Below, piece after piece: positions 23,538-32,765 of a stretch of DNA of 64,000 nucleotides. Within the stretch, counting starts at the first letter, position 1, and every line of letters begins with the position of its first letter. Origin of the DNA: Desulfovibrio fairfieldensis (GTDB lineage Bacteria > Desulfobacterota > Desulfovibrionia > Desulfovibrionales > Desulfovibrionaceae); NCBI RefSeq assembly GCF_001553605.1, contig NZ_CP014229.1:498501-562500 (forward strand), in the 5' to 3' direction. A model generated the notes under the pieces. The model was not told where the DNA came from and ran no database searches. It saw only the letters and a list, made by a program, of their open reading frames with translations. The position numbers were made by a program, and so were the translations under genes.

Positions 23538-24905
23538 ATGGAAGAGCTGACAAAACTGGTCCAGAATATCAACAGCGTGCTGTGGGGCGTATATTGCCTG
23601 ATCCCCTTGCTGGTGGGCACGGGCATTTATTATACGTTTCGCCTGAAATTCGTGCAGATCCGCAAATTCGGCAAAGTAGTCCGCTATACCTTCGGCGACC
23701 TGACGCTCTTCGGCAAAAAGGCCGGCAAGGACGGCATGACTTCCTTCCAGTCCCTGGCAACGGCCATTGCCGCCCAGGTGGGCACGGGCAATCTGGCCGG
23801 CGCGGCCACAGCCATTGCCATGGGCGGTCCCGGCGCCATTTTCTGGATGTGGATAGCCGCCTTTTTCGGCATGGCCACCATCTTCGCTGAAGCCGTGCTG
23901 GCCCAGCTGTACAAGACCCGCGATTCCGAAGGCCATGTTACCGGCGGCCCGGCCTACTATATTTCCAAGGGCCTGGGCTGCAAATGGCTGGCCGCTTTCT
24001 TTTCCGTGGCCATCATCATTGCCCTGGGCTTCATCGGCAACATGGTCCAGGCCAATTCCATTGCCGACGCCTTCCATTCCGCATTCAGCATTCCCACCTG
24101 GATCATCGGCGTGATTCTGGCCCTGCTGGCCGGTTTCGTCTTTTTCGGCGGCATGCGCCGTATCGCGGCCACCACGGAAAAGATCGTGCCGCTCATGGCC
24201 GTGCTTTATCTGGCTGGCGGCCTCTGGGTGCTGCTGACCCACCTGGACATGCTGCTGCCCGCTTTCAAGATGATTTTTGTGGGCGCGTTCGACCCCTCGG
24301 CGGCCACCGGCGGCCTGATCGGCGCGGGCGTCAAGGAGGCCATGCGCTATGGCGTGGCCCGCGGCCTCTTTTCCAATGAGGCGGGCATGGGCTCAACGCC
24401 GCACGCCCATGCCGTGGCCAAGGTCAAGTACCCGGCCCAGCAGGGTTTTGTGGCCATTATGGGCGTGTTTGTGGATACCTTTGTGGTCCTGAACATGACC
24501 GCCTTCGTTATCTTCGTCACCGGGGCCATTGACGGCAGCACCACGGGCATCGCCCTGACCCAGAAGGCCTTTGAGACCGGCCTGGGCTCCACGGGCTACG
24601 GCTTCGGTTTTGTGGCGGTCTGCCTCTTCTTTTTCGCTTTTTCCACCATTATCGGCTGGTATTTCTTCGCGGAGCAGAACATCAAGTATCTCTTCGGGGT
24701 CGGTGCCGTGCCGGTCTTCCGGGTGCTGGTCATGGGTTTTCTGGTGCTGGGCTCCTTTCTCCAGGTCAACCTTGTCTGGGAGCTGGCCGACATGTTCAAC
24801 GGCCTGATGGCCCTGCCCAACCTGGTGGCCCTGATCGGCCTGGCCAAGCTGGTGTCCAGGGCCTTGGACGATTATGAGGAGCATGGCGCCAACGCGCCAC
24901 TATGA
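23538..24905 (+). CDS. Sodium:alanine/glycine symporter (AGCS family)
   Basis: 455 residues, about 10-11 membrane spans. Family signatures are 'GTGNLAGAATAIAMGGPGAIFWMWIAAFFGMATIF', 'EAVLAQLYKTRDSEGHVTGGPAYYI' and 'RGLFSNEAGMGSTPHAHAVA'. It imports small neutral amino acids with Na+ across the inner membrane. The ATG at 23538 is preceded by overlapping AAGGAG and AGGGAG. It is monocistronic, between the porin terminator and its own terminator at 24925. Residues of the substrate site (GTGN, NEAGMGS) appear intact. Confidence 0.92.
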   Translation: MEELTKLVQNINSVLWGVYCLIPLLVGTGIYYTFRLKFVQIRKFGKVVRYTFGDLTLFGKKAGKDGMTSFQSLATAIAAQVGTGNLAGAATAIAMGGPGAIFWMWIAAFFGMATIFAEAVLAQLYKTRDSEGHVTGGPAYYISKGLGCKWLAAFFSVAIIIALGFIGNMVQANSIADAFHSAFSIPTWIIGVILALLAGFVFFGGMRRIAATTEKIVPLMAVLYLAGGLWVLLTHLDMLLPAFKMIFVGAFDPSAATGGLIGAGVKEAMRYGVARGLFSNEAGMGSTPHAHAVAKVKYPAQQGFVAIMGVFVDTFVVLNMTAFVIFVTGAIDGSTTGIALTQKAFETGLGSTGYGFGFVAVCLFFFAFSTIIGWYFFAEQNIKYLFGVGAVPVFRVLVMGFLVLGSFLQVNLVWELADMFNGLMALPNLVALIGLAKLVSRALDDYEEHGANAPL

Positions 24906-24924
24906 TCCTCCCGTGTGAATGCTG

Positions 24925-24963
24925 CGAGGCCCCCGCATGTTCGACAGGCATGCGGGGGCCTCG
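24925..24963 (+). terminator. Rho-independent terminator of the AGCS gene
   Basis: A perfect 15-bp inverted repeat CGAGGCCCCCGCATG / CATGCGGGGGCCTCG with a nine-base loop, followed by TGTTTTG. Confidence 0.88.
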
Positions 24964-25004
24964 TGTTTTGGGAGGGAAGGAAAGCTTCCGGAGCGTGTTC
25001 CGTT

Positions 25005-25168
25005 TGAAATGCAGCGCATTCCAGACCCTAGGGCAGATTCCCTTTGAAACGTGTAGCGTTTCAAAGGGTTCATTTGGGCAAAAATCGCATTTTTGCCCAA
25101 ATCCACGCCGCTTCGCGGCGCGCCTCACCGTGTTCGGCGTTAGAGCATTTCAAAGTTGAAATGCTCTA
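25005..25168. repeat. Composite TAGAGC-type element abutting pstA
   Basis: It contains CCCTTTGAAACG...CGTTTCAAAGGG, a hairpin TTTGGGCAAAAAT / ATTTTTGCCCAAA, and the minimal hairpin TAGAGCATTTCAAAGTTGAAATGCTCTA at 25141-25168. The last TA G (minus strand TAG, 25168-25166) is the stop codon of pstA. The element fills the space between the AGCS terminator and pstA. Confidence 0.7.
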
Positions 25169-26044
25169 GCGTCGGCGTTGCAGATGATCCCGCAGCAACA
25201 CGGCCAGCAGATTCATGCCCAGCACCAGCAGGATCAGCACCAGACCCGTGCCGTATTGCAGGGGGCGGGTTTTTTCGATCTCCGTGCCCGCAGTGGCCAG
25301 CACATACATATGGTAGGGCAGGGCCATGACCGCGCTGAAAATCGAGTCCGGCGTCTTGGGCGTGTAGAACACGGCGGCGGTGAACATGATGGCCGCGGTT
25401 TCACCGGCGGCTCGGGCCACGCCCAGAATGGCTCCGGTGAGCATGCCGGGCAGGGCGCAGGGCAGCACCACGCGGGCGATGGTCTGGGATTTGGTGGCTC
25501 CCAGGGCGAGAGAGGCCTCGCGGTAGGTGTCCGGCACGGAGCGCAGGGCTTCCTCGGCCGTGCCGATGATCACCGGCAAGGTCAGCACGGCCAGGGTCAG
25601 CACCCCGGAAAGGATGCTCACCCCGAAACCGCAGAAGGTCACGAAAAAGGACAGGCCGAACAGGCCGAAGACCACCGAGGGCACCCCGGCCAGATTGTTC
25701 ACGCCCAGGCGTACATAACGGGCGAAGGCGTTGCGCTTGGCATATTCGTGCAGATACACGGCCGAGGCCACGCCCATGGGAAAGGCCAGCAAAAGCGCGC
25801 CCAGGGACAGGATGGCCGTGCCCAGAATACAGGGCCAGATGCCGCCCTCGGTCATCATCTTGCGCGGCGGTTCGGTGAGGAATTCCCAGGACAGGGCGGG
25901 TAAGCCGTGCCAGAGCAGAAAGGCGCACACGCCGACCAGAGCCAGCACGTTGACGGCGGCGATGCACCGCAGCAGCCAGAACATGGCGGCCTGGCGGCAG
26001 AGGCGGGAGCGGCTGGAGGAAATGCCGGGGGACAGAGCTGACAT
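25166..26044 (-). CDS. pstA: Phosphate ABC transporter permease PstA
   Basis: 292 residues, six membrane spans. The cytoplasmic loop 'REASLALGATKSQTIARVVLPCALPGMLTGAILGVARAAGETAAIMFTA' is the EAA motif of phosphate permeases, and 'NNLAGVPSVVFGLFGL' is typical of PstA. It forms the channel with PstC and is energised by PstB, which is encoded in the divergent unit. It is last in the pstS-pstC-pstA unit, 108 bp after pstC. Its TAG stop is provided by a repeat element. Confidence 0.92.
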   Translation of the reverse strand: MSALSPGISSSRSRLCRQAAMFWLLRCIAAVNVLALVGVCAFLLWHGLPALSWEFLTEPPRKMMTEGGIWPCILGTAILSLGALLLAFPMGVASAVYLHEYAKRNAFARYVRLGVNNLAGVPSVVFGLFGLSFFVTFCGFGVSILSGVLTLAVLTLPVIIGTAEEALRSVPDTYREASLALGATKSQTIARVVLPCALPGMLTGAILGVARAAGETAAIMFTAAVFYTPKTPDSIFSAVMALPYHMYVLATAGTEIEKTRPLQYGTGLVLILLVLGMNLLAVLLRDHLQRRR

Positions 26045-26059
26045 GGGAGGTGATCCTCT

Positions 26060-26155
26060 GATTTTTCAAAGTTGAAATATGAGGCAGCGTGGATTCAGCC
26101 GAAGCGACCGAATGAACCTTTGGAGCGCAAAGAGTTTCAAAGGTAATTTTCTCTA
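26060..26155. repeat. TAGAGC-type element between pstC and pstA
   Basis: On the minus strand it begins TAGAGAAAATTACCTTTGAAAC, where TAG is the pstC stop, continues 'TCTTTGCGCTCCAAAGG' and ends with TTTCAACTTTGAAAA near 26060. The opening closely resembles the element after secD (TAGAGCGGATTACCTTTGAAAC). It occupies nearly the whole pstC-pstA gap. Confidence 0.6.
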
Positions 26156-27043
26156 GAGACCGGACGAACCGGCCTGGCGGTGTTTTTCGGCAATGTGTCC
26201 GGCCGCCAGATTAAAGGCCAGGGTCAGGAAAAAGAGCACGATGCCGATGGCGAACAGGGCGTGGTAGTGATCGCTGCGGAAGGGCGCTTCGGCCATTTCG
26301 GCCGCGATGGAGGCGGGCATGGGCCGCACCGGGTCCAGCAGGGAGGTGGGGATCAGGCCCGCGCCCCCGGCCACCATCAGCACCACCATGGTTTCGCCGA
26401 TGGCCCGTGACATGCCCAGCATCACCGCCGTGCCGATGCCGGAAAGCGCGGCCGGAATGACCACCCGCACGGTGGTCTGCCAGCGCGTGGCCCCCAGGGC
26501 CAGAGAGGCTTCGCGCAGATCGCGGGGCACGCTGTACAGGGCGTCCTCGGAGACCGAACAGATGGTGGGCACGCTCATCAGGGCCAGGACCAGGGATGCG
26601 TTGAGCAGGTTCAGGCCCGTGGCCGCGCCGAGCCAGTCCTGGATGACGGGGGCCAGCACCACCATGCCCAGAAAGCCCAGTACCACCGAGGGCAGGGCGG
26701 CCAGCAGCTCCACAAAGGGCTTGATGATCCGGCGCACGCCCGGATGGGCGATCTCCGTCAGGTACACGGCGGTCAGCACGCCCAGGGGCACGGCAAGCAG
26801 GGAGGAAAACAGGGTCACCGCCAGCGAGGCCATGAGCAGAGGAAAGATGCCGAACAGCCCGGGATCTTCCGTGGGATACCAGAGCCGCCCGAAAAGGAAG
26901 TCGAAAACCGAATAATGGGCGAACAGCGGCAGGCCTTCCATAAACAGAAAAAGCACAATGCCCGCCAGCGCCAGCAGGGAACTTCCGGCCACGCCGGTAA
27001 GACTGTATTGGACGATTTTTTCCTTGAGATCGGCTCTGCGCAT
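26153..27043 (-). CDS. pstC: Phosphate ABC transporter permease PstC
   Basis: 296 residues, six membrane spans. 'FVELLAALPSVVLGFLGMVVLAP' and the EAA loop 'LREASLALGATRWQTTVRVVIPAALSGIGTAVMLGMSRAIGETMVVLM' identify PstC. The start at 27043 (MRRADLKEK) has GGGGGAG upstream; the frame continues to 27142 through an intergenic hairpin and is not a real extension. It pairs with PstA. Two strong hairpins separate it from pstS, which could limit readthrough so that the binding protein is made in excess. Confidence 0.92.
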   Translation of the reverse strand: MRRADLKEKIVQYSLTGVAGSSLLALAGIVLFLFMEGLPLFAHYSVFDFLFGRLWYPTEDPGLFGIFPLLMASLAVTLFSSLLAVPLGVLTAVYLTEIAHPGVRRIIKPFVELLAALPSVVLGFLGMVVLAPVIQDWLGAATGLNLLNASLVLALMSVPTICSVSEDALYSVPRDLREASLALGATRWQTTVRVVIPAALSGIGTAVMLGMSRAIGETMVVLMVAGGAGLIPTSLLDPVRPMPASIAAEMAEAPFRSDHYHALFAIGIVLFFLTLAFNLAAGHIAEKHRQAGSSGL

Positions 27044-27055
27044 GGCTTTCTCCCC

Positions 27056-27091
27056 CAATGGCGGGTTCTTTAAGGAAAGAACCCGCCATTG
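27056..27091 (-). terminator. Intercistronic hairpin between pstS and pstC
   Basis: A perfect 16-bp stem CAATGGCGGGTTCTTT / AAAGAACCCGCCATTG with a four-base loop, directly upstream of the pstC ribosome-binding site. A second, longer imperfect inverted repeat spans about 27100-27235 (TTTAAACACG...CGTGTTTAA ends). They may stabilise the 3' end of the pstS message or attenuate transcription into pstC. Confidence 0.7.
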
Positions 27092-27229
27092 GACTGGTGG
27101 TTTAAACACGGCGGGGATTTTGTTTACCGGCAAGGCAGGCAAGTGGCCCGGCGCGCGGAGCGTAGCCGCCTACGTGACCAAGCCGGGCCACGCCGCCTAA
27201 CGCCGCCGGTGGGCAAAAGCGCGGCGTGT

Positions 27230-28048
27230 TTAATGGGCCAGGGGCACATACCCCACTTCCCGCACACTCTTCTGCCCCTTGCCCGGATCCAGCAGGTAGT
27301 CCACCAGGGCCTTGACCTCGCCGGTGGGCTGGCCGTCAGTGAAGATGTACAGTTCACGCGCCACGGGCCATTGCTTGGAAAGCGCGGTCTGGGCGCTGGC
27401 CTGCACATTGTTGACCTTGAGCCCCTTGGTGGATTTGTCCAGATAGCCCAGGCCGATGTAGCCGACGGCGTTCTTGTTGTTGGACACGGCCTGCACCACA
27501 GCGCCGTTGGAGGCCTGCATCAGGGCCGCCGGGGTCACGCGTTCCTTGTTCATGACCAGTTCTTCCCAGCATTCAAAAGTGCCGGAGGAGGTGTCGCGGG
27601 AAATGATCACGATCTTGGCGTCAGCGCCGCCCAATTCCTTCCAGTTGGTGACCTTGCCGGTGTAGATGTCCCTGAGCTGCTGGGTGGTCAGGCCGCTGAC
27701 CGTGTTGGACGGATGGACCACGGGCACGATGGCGTCCACAGCGATGGCCGTGCGTACGGGCGTGACGCCGTTCTTGTCGGCGGCGGCTTTTTCCTTGCCC
27801 TTGATGTCGCGCGAGCTCATGGCCACATCGCACTGTTTGTCGATGAGCGCCTTGATGCCGTTGCCCGAACCGCCGCCGGAGATGCTCAACTGCACGCCTG
27901 GGTGGGAGGCCATGAAGGCCTCGCCGGCCTTCTGCATCACGGGCAGCACCGTGGTGGAACCGTTGATGACGATTTCCCGGGCCGCCAGGGCCGGGGTGCT
28001 GAGGCTCAGAACCGTCAGGGCCGTGACCAGCATTTTGCCGATAGTCAT
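27230..28048 (-). CDS. pstS: Phosphate-binding periplasmic protein PstS
   Basis: 272 residues. The signal peptide ends 'STPALA' near residue 22. Phosphate ligand motifs 'INGSTTVLPVMQKAGEAF', 'SGGGSGNGIKALID', 'SSRDI' and 'SRDTSSGTFECWEELV' are present. It captures phosphate in the periplasm and delivers it to PstCA. It is the first gene leftward from the phosphate control region; a Pho box lies 76-93 bp upstream and a GC hairpin (28083-28101) lies in the leader. Confidence 0.93.
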   Translation of the reverse strand: MTIGKMLVTALTVLSLSTPALAAREIVINGSTTVLPVMQKAGEAFMASHPGVQLSISGGGSGNGIKALIDKQCDVAMSSRDIKGKEKAAADKNGVTPVRTAIAVDAIVPVVHPSNTVSGLTTQQLRDIYTGKVTNWKELGGADAKIVIISRDTSSGTFECWEELVMNKERVTPAALMQASNGAVVQAVSNNKNAVGYIGLGYLDKSTKGLKVNNVQASAQTALSKQWPVARELYIFTDGQPTGEVKALVDYLLDPGKGQKSVREVGYVPLAH

Positions 28049-28123
28049 TCCGTACTCTCCTTAGGGTTTGCGAAGGTGCCGCGCGGGGAAGCTCCCCGCG
28101 CGTTTTCCTTTTGACCGGCCTCT

Positions 28124-28141
28124 GTTACAGAATGATGACAG
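28124..28141 (-). promoter_or_regulatory. Pho box upstream of pstS
   Basis: The minus strand reads CTGTCATCATTCTGTAAC: two 7-bp direct repeats, CTGTCAT and CTGTAAC, separated by four bases. This is the canonical PhoB site geometry. It lies 76 bp upstream of the pstS ATG. Confidence 0.8.
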
Positions 28142-28218
28142 GAAGGCGAAGACTGCGTGAATCCGGGCCGGACGCCTGTCGAAGCCTTGTCCGGCGCGGA
28201 AATCGGGCGTTGAAGCGC

Positions 28219-28236
28219 TTGTCACGCGATTGTAAC
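28219..28236 (+). promoter_or_regulatory. Pho box upstream of phoB
   Basis: TTGTCACGCGATTGTAAC: 7-bp repeats TTGTCAC and TTGTAAC separated by four bases, 66 bp before phoB. Downstream, TGTAACAATGTCA (28231-28243) and its inverted partner TGACATTGTTAAC (28261-28273) form an additional dyad. It suggests autoregulation of phoB-phoR-pstB-phoU. Confidence 0.7.
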
Positions 28237-28301
28237 AATGTCACCACCTGTTTGGCGCAATGACATTGTTAACTGGCTCCGCAGCACAGAGGAAAAGATA
28301 T

Positions 28302-28982
28302 ATGAGCGCACAACATATCCTGGTAGTGGAAGATGAAAGCGACATCCGCGAACTGCTGCGCTTCAATCTGGAGCGCGAGGGCTTCAGCGTGCTGGAGGCC
28401 GAGGACGGCCAGAAGGGGCTGGAGCTGGCCCGGCGGCATCTGCCGTGCCTGATTATTCTGGATGTGATGCTGCCCGCCCTGGACGGCTTTGAGGTCAGCC
28501 GCCGGTTGGGCGGCCAGGCCGAGACCTCGGCCATTCCGGTGCTGATGCTCACGGCGCGCGGCGAGGAAATGGACCGTGTGGTGGGCCTGAGCCTGGGAGC
28601 GGACGATTACGTGGTCAAGCCTTTCAGCGTGCGCGAGCTCATGTTGCGCATCAAGGCCATTTTGCGCCGGGGCGGCCGTGTGGCGGAAAACGCCCTGCTG
28701 GAGCGCCACGGCATCCGGCTGCGGCCCGACGCGCACACGGCGAGCGCCGGAGAGCGGGAGCTGATCCTCACGGCCACGGAGTTCCGCCTGCTGGAAGATC
28801 TGCTGCGTCACGCGGGCACGGTACGCACGCGCGAGCAATTGCTGAACAATGTCTGGGGCTATTCCTTTGAAGGTTACGCCCGCACAGTGGACACCCATGT
28901 GCGCCGCCTGCGCTCCAAGCTGGGCGAGGCGGCGGCCGCGCTGGAGACCGTGCGCGGCGTGGGCTACCGGATCAGGGAATAG
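28302..28982 (+). CDS. phoB: Phosphate regulon response regulator PhoB
   Basis: 226 residues. A receiver domain with phospho-acceptor Asp54 in 'LIILDVMLP' and conserved 'VKPF' is followed by an OmpR-type winged helix ('LTATEFRLLEDLLRHAGTVRTREQLLNNVWGY' to 'RTVDTHVRRLRSKLG' and 'VRGVGYRI'). Adjacent phoR and pst genes identify it as PhoB. Phosphorylated PhoB would bind the two Pho boxes here. The ATG at 28302 has AGAGGAAA upstream. phoR follows after 61 bp. Confidence 0.92.
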   Translation: MSAQHILVVEDESDIRELLRFNLEREGFSVLEAEDGQKGLELARRHLPCLIILDVMLPALDGFEVSRRLGGQAETSAIPVLMLTARGEEMDRVVGLSLGADDYVVKPFSVRELMLRIKAILRRGGRVAENALLERHGIRLRPDAHTASAGERELILTATEFRLLEDLLRHAGTVRTREQLLNNVWGYSFEGYARTVDTHVRRLRSKLGEAAAALETVRGVGYRIRE

Positions 28983-29043
28983 CGCCTCTGCTCAGCGTTG
29001 GTTCAGGAAGAATGCCAAAGACAACCATTGGCGGGGTAAGTTC

Positions 29044-30930
29044 ATGTTTTCCTTTCGTACCCGGATTTTTTGCAGCGTGCTGGCAGTGGCGCTGCTCTCC
29101 ATCGGCATTGCCGTGTTTTACGGCAAAAGCTGGCTGGAACACAGCCAGTTGCAGGCCGCCCGCGAACGCCTGTTGCACGAAACCCGCCTGGCGGGTGTGA
29201 TTCTGGACAAGCTGGGGCCCGATCCTGACGCTCTGCCGGAACTGGCCCGCATTCTGAACCTGCCGGACGAGCGCCTTTCCCTGCTGGACGGCAAGGGCAA
29301 CGTGCTGGCCGACACAGCCGTGGGAGCCCAGCCCGTGGACCGGCTGGACAATCACGCGGACAGGCCGGAAGTACGCGAGGCCCTTTCCGGAGGGGGCGGC
29401 GCGGATGGAGAGGGCGGCGGTCAGGGCTTCGCCATCCGGCCCAGCGGCACTCTGGATCTGCCCTTGGCCTATGCCGTGACCCGCCTGGACGACGGCCGCC
29501 TGTTGCGGCTGGCCGTGCCCCTGGAAAATCTGAAGCGCCAGATTGAAAGCCGCCTCACGGTGTTCAGCCAGATCGGCCTGATCACCGTGGCCCTTTCCCT
29601 GCTGCTGGCCATGCTGCTGTCCGGCGCGTTGCGCCGTTCCCTCAGCCAGATGGTCGGCGTGGTGGAGGCCATTTCCCTGGGCAATTTCCAGCGCCGCCTG
29701 CGGCGCATTCCGGGCAGTGAATTCGCGCCCCTGGCCGACGCGGTCAACCGCATGGCCGAAAATATCGAGGAACATGTGCGTGCCGCCGCGGACCAGACCG
29801 CCCAGTTGGAAAGCATTCTGGACACCATGAGCGACGGCGTGCTGGTATTGGGGCCGCACGGACATATCCGCCGCTGCAACCGCGCTCTTGCCGGGGAATT
29901 TCCGGCAGCGGCCACGGCCCAGGGCGCGCAGGTGGTGGAGATTATCCCCTCGCCGGAATTGCAGAAAGCCGTGGACGAGGTGCTGGCCGCGCCCGCGCCG
30001 TCATCCGCATCTCAAAGCGCATCCCATGACGCGTCCCGTTCGGGTTCCGGCAGCGAGCCGGGCGACGAAAACGGCCGGGTGCAGCGCCATCTGCACCTCA
30101 CCCTGCCGTCCGGCCAGGTCATGTCGGTCTGCCTGTCGCGGCCCGCCGGGCCGGACAGCCACCTGGGGGCCGTGGCCGTGTTCCACGACATTACGGAGCT
30201 GGTGCGCCTGGAGCGCGTGCGCCGCGACTTCGTGGCCAACGTCTCGCACGAATTGCGTACCCCGCTCACGGCCATCCAGGGCTATGCGGAAACCCTCATC
30301 AGCCTGGACACCTCGCCGGAGTGCCGCCGTTTCGGCGAGATCATTCTCAAGAACGGCGCTTATCTCACGCGCATGGTCGGCGACCTGCTGGCTCTGGCCC
30401 GCCTGGAAGGCAAGACGGGCAGCCTGGAGCTGGCCCCCACGGACCCGCGTGAGGCCCTGGCCCAGGCCAAAGGCATGTGCCGAGAGGTTCTGGAGCGCCG
30501 CAACCTGCATCTGGATGTGGATATGCCGGAACAGTGCCGGGTCATGGCAAGTCTGCCGCATCTGGCCCAGGTCTTTCGCAATCTGCTGGAAAACGCCTGC
30601 CGCTACGCGCCGGAAGGCGGCAACATCCGCGTTACAGCGCATCCGGTCGGCAATGAGGTGGTTTTCCAGGTGGTGGACGACGGGCCCGGCATCCCGGCGG
30701 CGGACCTGGATCGCATTTTCGAGCGTTTCTACCAGGTGGAACGGCACCGGGGCCAGGCCTCCACCGGGCTGGGCCTGGCAATCTGCAAGCATATCGTGGA
30801 GCGGCACGGCGGCCGTATCCGGGCGGAAAGCCCGGCTCAGGACGGCAGCACGGCCCTTGTGTTCACCCTTGGTTCTGTTGAGAGCGAACATCGCTCTGGC
30901 GAAAATCCTGACGGAGCGACAAAGGCATGA
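29044..30930 (+). CDS. phoR: Phosphate regulon sensor histidine kinase PhoR
   Basis: 628 residues. TM1 is at about 7-26, a short periplasmic region of about 145 residues with a Gly-rich loop (115-127), TM2 at about 174-196, HAMP (192-245), a PAS domain (about 250-390) interrupted by a Ser/Gly-rich low-complexity insert (318-342), then HisKA with His402 in 'VSHELRTPL' and an HATPase ending '[18 protein letters not shown]'. It signals low phosphate through PstSCAB-PhoU. It is longer than E. coli PhoR (431 aa) because of the periplasmic domain. The stop overlaps the pstB ATG. Confidence 0.9.
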   Translation: MFSFRTRIFCSVLAVALLSIGIAVFYGKSWLEHSQLQAARERLLHETRLAGVILDKLGPDPDALPELARILNLPDERLSLLDGKGNVLADTAVGAQPVDRLDNHADRPEVREALSGGGGADGEGGGQGFAIRPSGTLDLPLAYAVTRLDDGRLLRLAVPLENLKRQIESRLTVFSQIGLITVALSLLLAMLLSGALRRSLSQMVGVVEAISLGNFQRRLRRIPGSEFAPLADAVNRMAENIEEHVRAAADQTAQLESILDTMSDGVLVLGPHGHIRRCNRALAGEFPAAATAQGAQVVEIIPSPELQKAVDEVLAAPAPSSASQSASHDASRSGSGSEPGDENGRVQRHLHLTLPSGQVMSVCLSRPAGPDSHLGAVAVFHDITELVRLERVRRDFVANVSHELRTPLTAIQGYAETLISLDTSPECRRFGEIILKNGAYLTRMVGDLLALARLEGKTGSLELAPTDPREALAQAKGMCREVLERRNLHLDVDMPEQCRVMASLPHLAQVFRNLLENACRYAPEGGNIRVTAHPVGNEVVFQVVDDGPGIPAADLDRIFERFYQVERHRGQASTGLGLAICKHIVERHGGRIRAESPAQDGSTALVFTLGSVESEHRSGENPDGATKA

Positions 30931-31682
30931 AGGAAAATCTGCTGGCCCGGAATATCAATGTCTATTACGGCTCAAACAAGGCTCTGCACGACGTGAGCCT
31001 GGACTTCGCTCCGGGCAAGGTTACGGCCCTGATCGGGCCGTCCGGCTGCGGCAAATCCACCTTTTTGCGCTGCCTGAACCGGATGAACGATCTGGTGCCC
31101 GGCGCGCGCGTGGAAGGCGAGATTCTGCTGGACGGCGAGGATGTGAACCGGCCCGGAACGGACGTGGTTTCGCTGCGCCGCCGGGTGGGCATGGTCTTTC
31201 AGAAGCCCAACCCCTTTCCCAAGAGTATTTTTGAAAACGTGGCCTATGGTCTGCGCGTCAACGGCCTGTCCGACGAAACACTGATCGCCGAGAAGGTGGA
31301 AATCTCCTTGCGCCGAGCCGCTATTTTTGATGAGGTCAAAGACAGGCTGCAGTCATCGGCGCTGGGCCTTTCCGGCGGACAGCAGCAACGCCTGTGCATC
31401 GCCCGCACCCTGGCCGTGGAGCCGGAGGTGCTGCTCATGGACGAACCGGCCAGCGCCCTGGACCCCATAGCCACCCAGAAAATTGAGGAGAGCATCCGCG
31501 AGCTCAAGGCTTCGTTGACCATCATCATCGTCACCCACAACATGCAGCAGGCCGCGCGCGTGTCGGACTGCACGGGCTTTTTTTACATGGGCCGCCTTAT
31601 TGAGCACGACGCCACGGACGTTATTTTCACCCGGCCCGGCAAGAAGCAGACTGAGGACTATATTACCGGCCGCTTCGGCTAG
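30927..31682 (+). CDS. pstB: Phosphate ABC transporter ATPase PstB
   Basis: 251 residues. Walker A 'GPSGCGKST', Q-loop '[23 protein letters not shown]', signature '[13 protein letters not shown]', Walker B '[12 protein letters not shown]' and H-loop '[10 protein letters not shown]' are intact. The 'PNPFP' word is typical of PstB. Its ATG overlaps the phoR stop (ATGA), tying its synthesis to the two-component system rather than to the permease genes on the other strand. A stem-loop separates it from phoU. Confidence 0.94.
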   Translation: MKENLLARNINVYYGSNKALHDVSLDFAPGKVTALIGPSGCGKSTFLRCLNRMNDLVPGARVEGEILLDGEDVNRPGTDVVSLRRRVGMVFQKPNPFPKSIFENVAYGLRVNGLSDETLIAEKVEISLRRAAIFDEVKDRLQSSALGLSGGQQQRLCIARTLAVEPEVLLMDEPASALDPIATQKIEESIRELKASLTIIIVTHNMQQAARVSDCTGFFYMGRLIEHDATDVIFTRPGKKQTEDYITGRFG

Positions 31683-31683
31683 A

Positions 31684-31748
31684 GTCGCCGCTCTGCTCCT
31701 TTGGCAGAGAACGAACACCCTTTTCAGAACAGCTCTTGGAGCGGCGAC
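31684..31748 (+). other. Intercistronic stem-loop between pstB and phoU
   Basis: GTCGCCGCTC (31684-31693) pairs perfectly with GAGCGGCGAC (31739-31748). The 45-base loop contains a smaller hairpin (CTGCTCC...). There is no T run, so it is more likely an RNA-processing or stability element than a terminator. Confidence 0.45.
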
Positions 31749-31803
31749 GAATAAGGGCGACTAACTCGTGTATGGGAAAGAATTTTATTCAGGAGAAAGC
31801 CTG

Positions 31804-32532
31804 ATGAACCAGCAGGAAAATTATTTGCAGCAGATGCTCGTGACCTTGCGCACGCGCCTTCTGGTCATGTGCGCCAGCGTGGGCATTGCCCTGGAAGAGG
31901 CCGACAAGGCTCTGGCCGCCAACGATCCCGGCCGCGCGGCAGCGGTCATTGAAAGCGACGCGGCCATCGACGAGCTGGAAAACGACATCGACGACATGGC
32001 CCTGCGCCTGCTGGCCCGCACCCAACCCGTGGCCGGGGATCTGCGTTTTGTGGTCAGCGCCCTGCGCATGGTGGTGGATCTGGAGCGCATCGGCGACGAG
32101 GCCGTGAGCATGGCCGAACAGGCCATTCTGATGCAGGACATGCCCGGTTACGGCGTCATCCCCCATGTGCGGGTCATGTTCGACAAAGCCCGCCAGGCCT
32201 TTGAGCAGGCCGTGGTCATCTTCCGCGAGAACGACGTCGAGGCCGCCCTGGACATGAGCCGGGGCGAGGATGAGGCGGTGCAGTGCGAGGTGCGGATCAT
32301 CCAGGGCATTATGGAGCGCCTTTCCGGCCACGGGACGGATCTTGAGCCCCACCTGGCCATGCACATCATTCTGGTCACCCGTTCGTTGACCCGGATCTGG
32401 CGGCGCTCCATCAACATTGCCGAGCACGTCTATTTCATCAATCAGGGCCTGACCCTCAAGCATCACGGCGAACTGGCGGACGAACCCGAGGATATCCACC
32501 GGGCTCGGGAGGATCGGGGCGGGGAAGAATAG
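31804..32532 (+). CDS. phoU: Phosphate signalling protein PhoU
   Basis: 242 residues made of two three-helix PhoU repeats: 'ESDAAIDELENDIDDMALRLLARTQPVAGDLRFVVSALRMVVDLERIGDEAVSMAEQA' and 'EDEAVQCEVRIIQGIMERL...ILVTRSLTRIWRRSINIAEHVYFINQG'. The first has the E/DxxxD metal-binding pattern. It couples transporter state to PhoR inhibition. The start at 31804 follows AGGAGAAA. Its TAG stop is the first three bases of a family A repeat element. Confidence 0.93.
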   Translation: MNQQENYLQQMLVTLRTRLLVMCASVGIALEEADKALAANDPGRAAAVIESDAAIDELENDIDDMALRLLARTQPVAGDLRFVVSALRMVVDLERIGDEAVSMAEQAILMQDMPGYGVIPHVRVMFDKARQAFEQAVVIFRENDVEAALDMSRGEDEAVQCEVRIIQGIMERLSGHGTDLEPHLAMHIILVTRSLTRIWRRSINIAEHVYFINQGLTLKHHGELADEPEDIHRAREDRGGEE

Positions 32533-32658
32533 AGCGTTTTGATATTGAAAATATCTTAACGCTCTGTGCGGATTTTCCGTGAAAGGCCGCGCCGCGAAAT
32601 TATCGCAAGGCGAATTTACTTCGCCGTTAAGCGATAATTTCAAGCGCAAACAGCTCTA
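32530..32658. repeat. Family A palindromic element (TAGAGC type), copy 2
   Basis: 129 bp from TAGAGCGTTTTGATATTGAAAA to CAAGCGCAAACAGCTCTA. About 90% identical to the copies at 4527 and 40037. It begins with the phoU stop codon TAG. Confidence 0.85.
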
Positions 32659-32700
32659 ATGCTGGCCAGCCCCGGCGCGGGGCCGTCATGGCATTGAACG

Positions 32701-32750
32701 GATATAAAAAGGAGCGCATCCATCGAAATGGACGCGCTCCTTTTTATATC
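32701..32750. terminator. Bidirectional terminator between phoU and dapA
   Basis: A 17-bp perfect inverted repeat GATATAAAAAGGAGCGC / GCGCTCCTTTTTATATC with nearly palindromic inner arms (TCCAT/ATGGA). T tracts exist in both directions. Confidence 0.9.
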
Positions 32751-32765
32751 CGCCGGAAACGTTTT

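Noticed and set aside
21777..24242. 821-codon minus-strand frame antisense to the porin and AGCS genes
   Set aside because: It spans two convincing plus-strand genes, two terminators and signal peptides; no motif.
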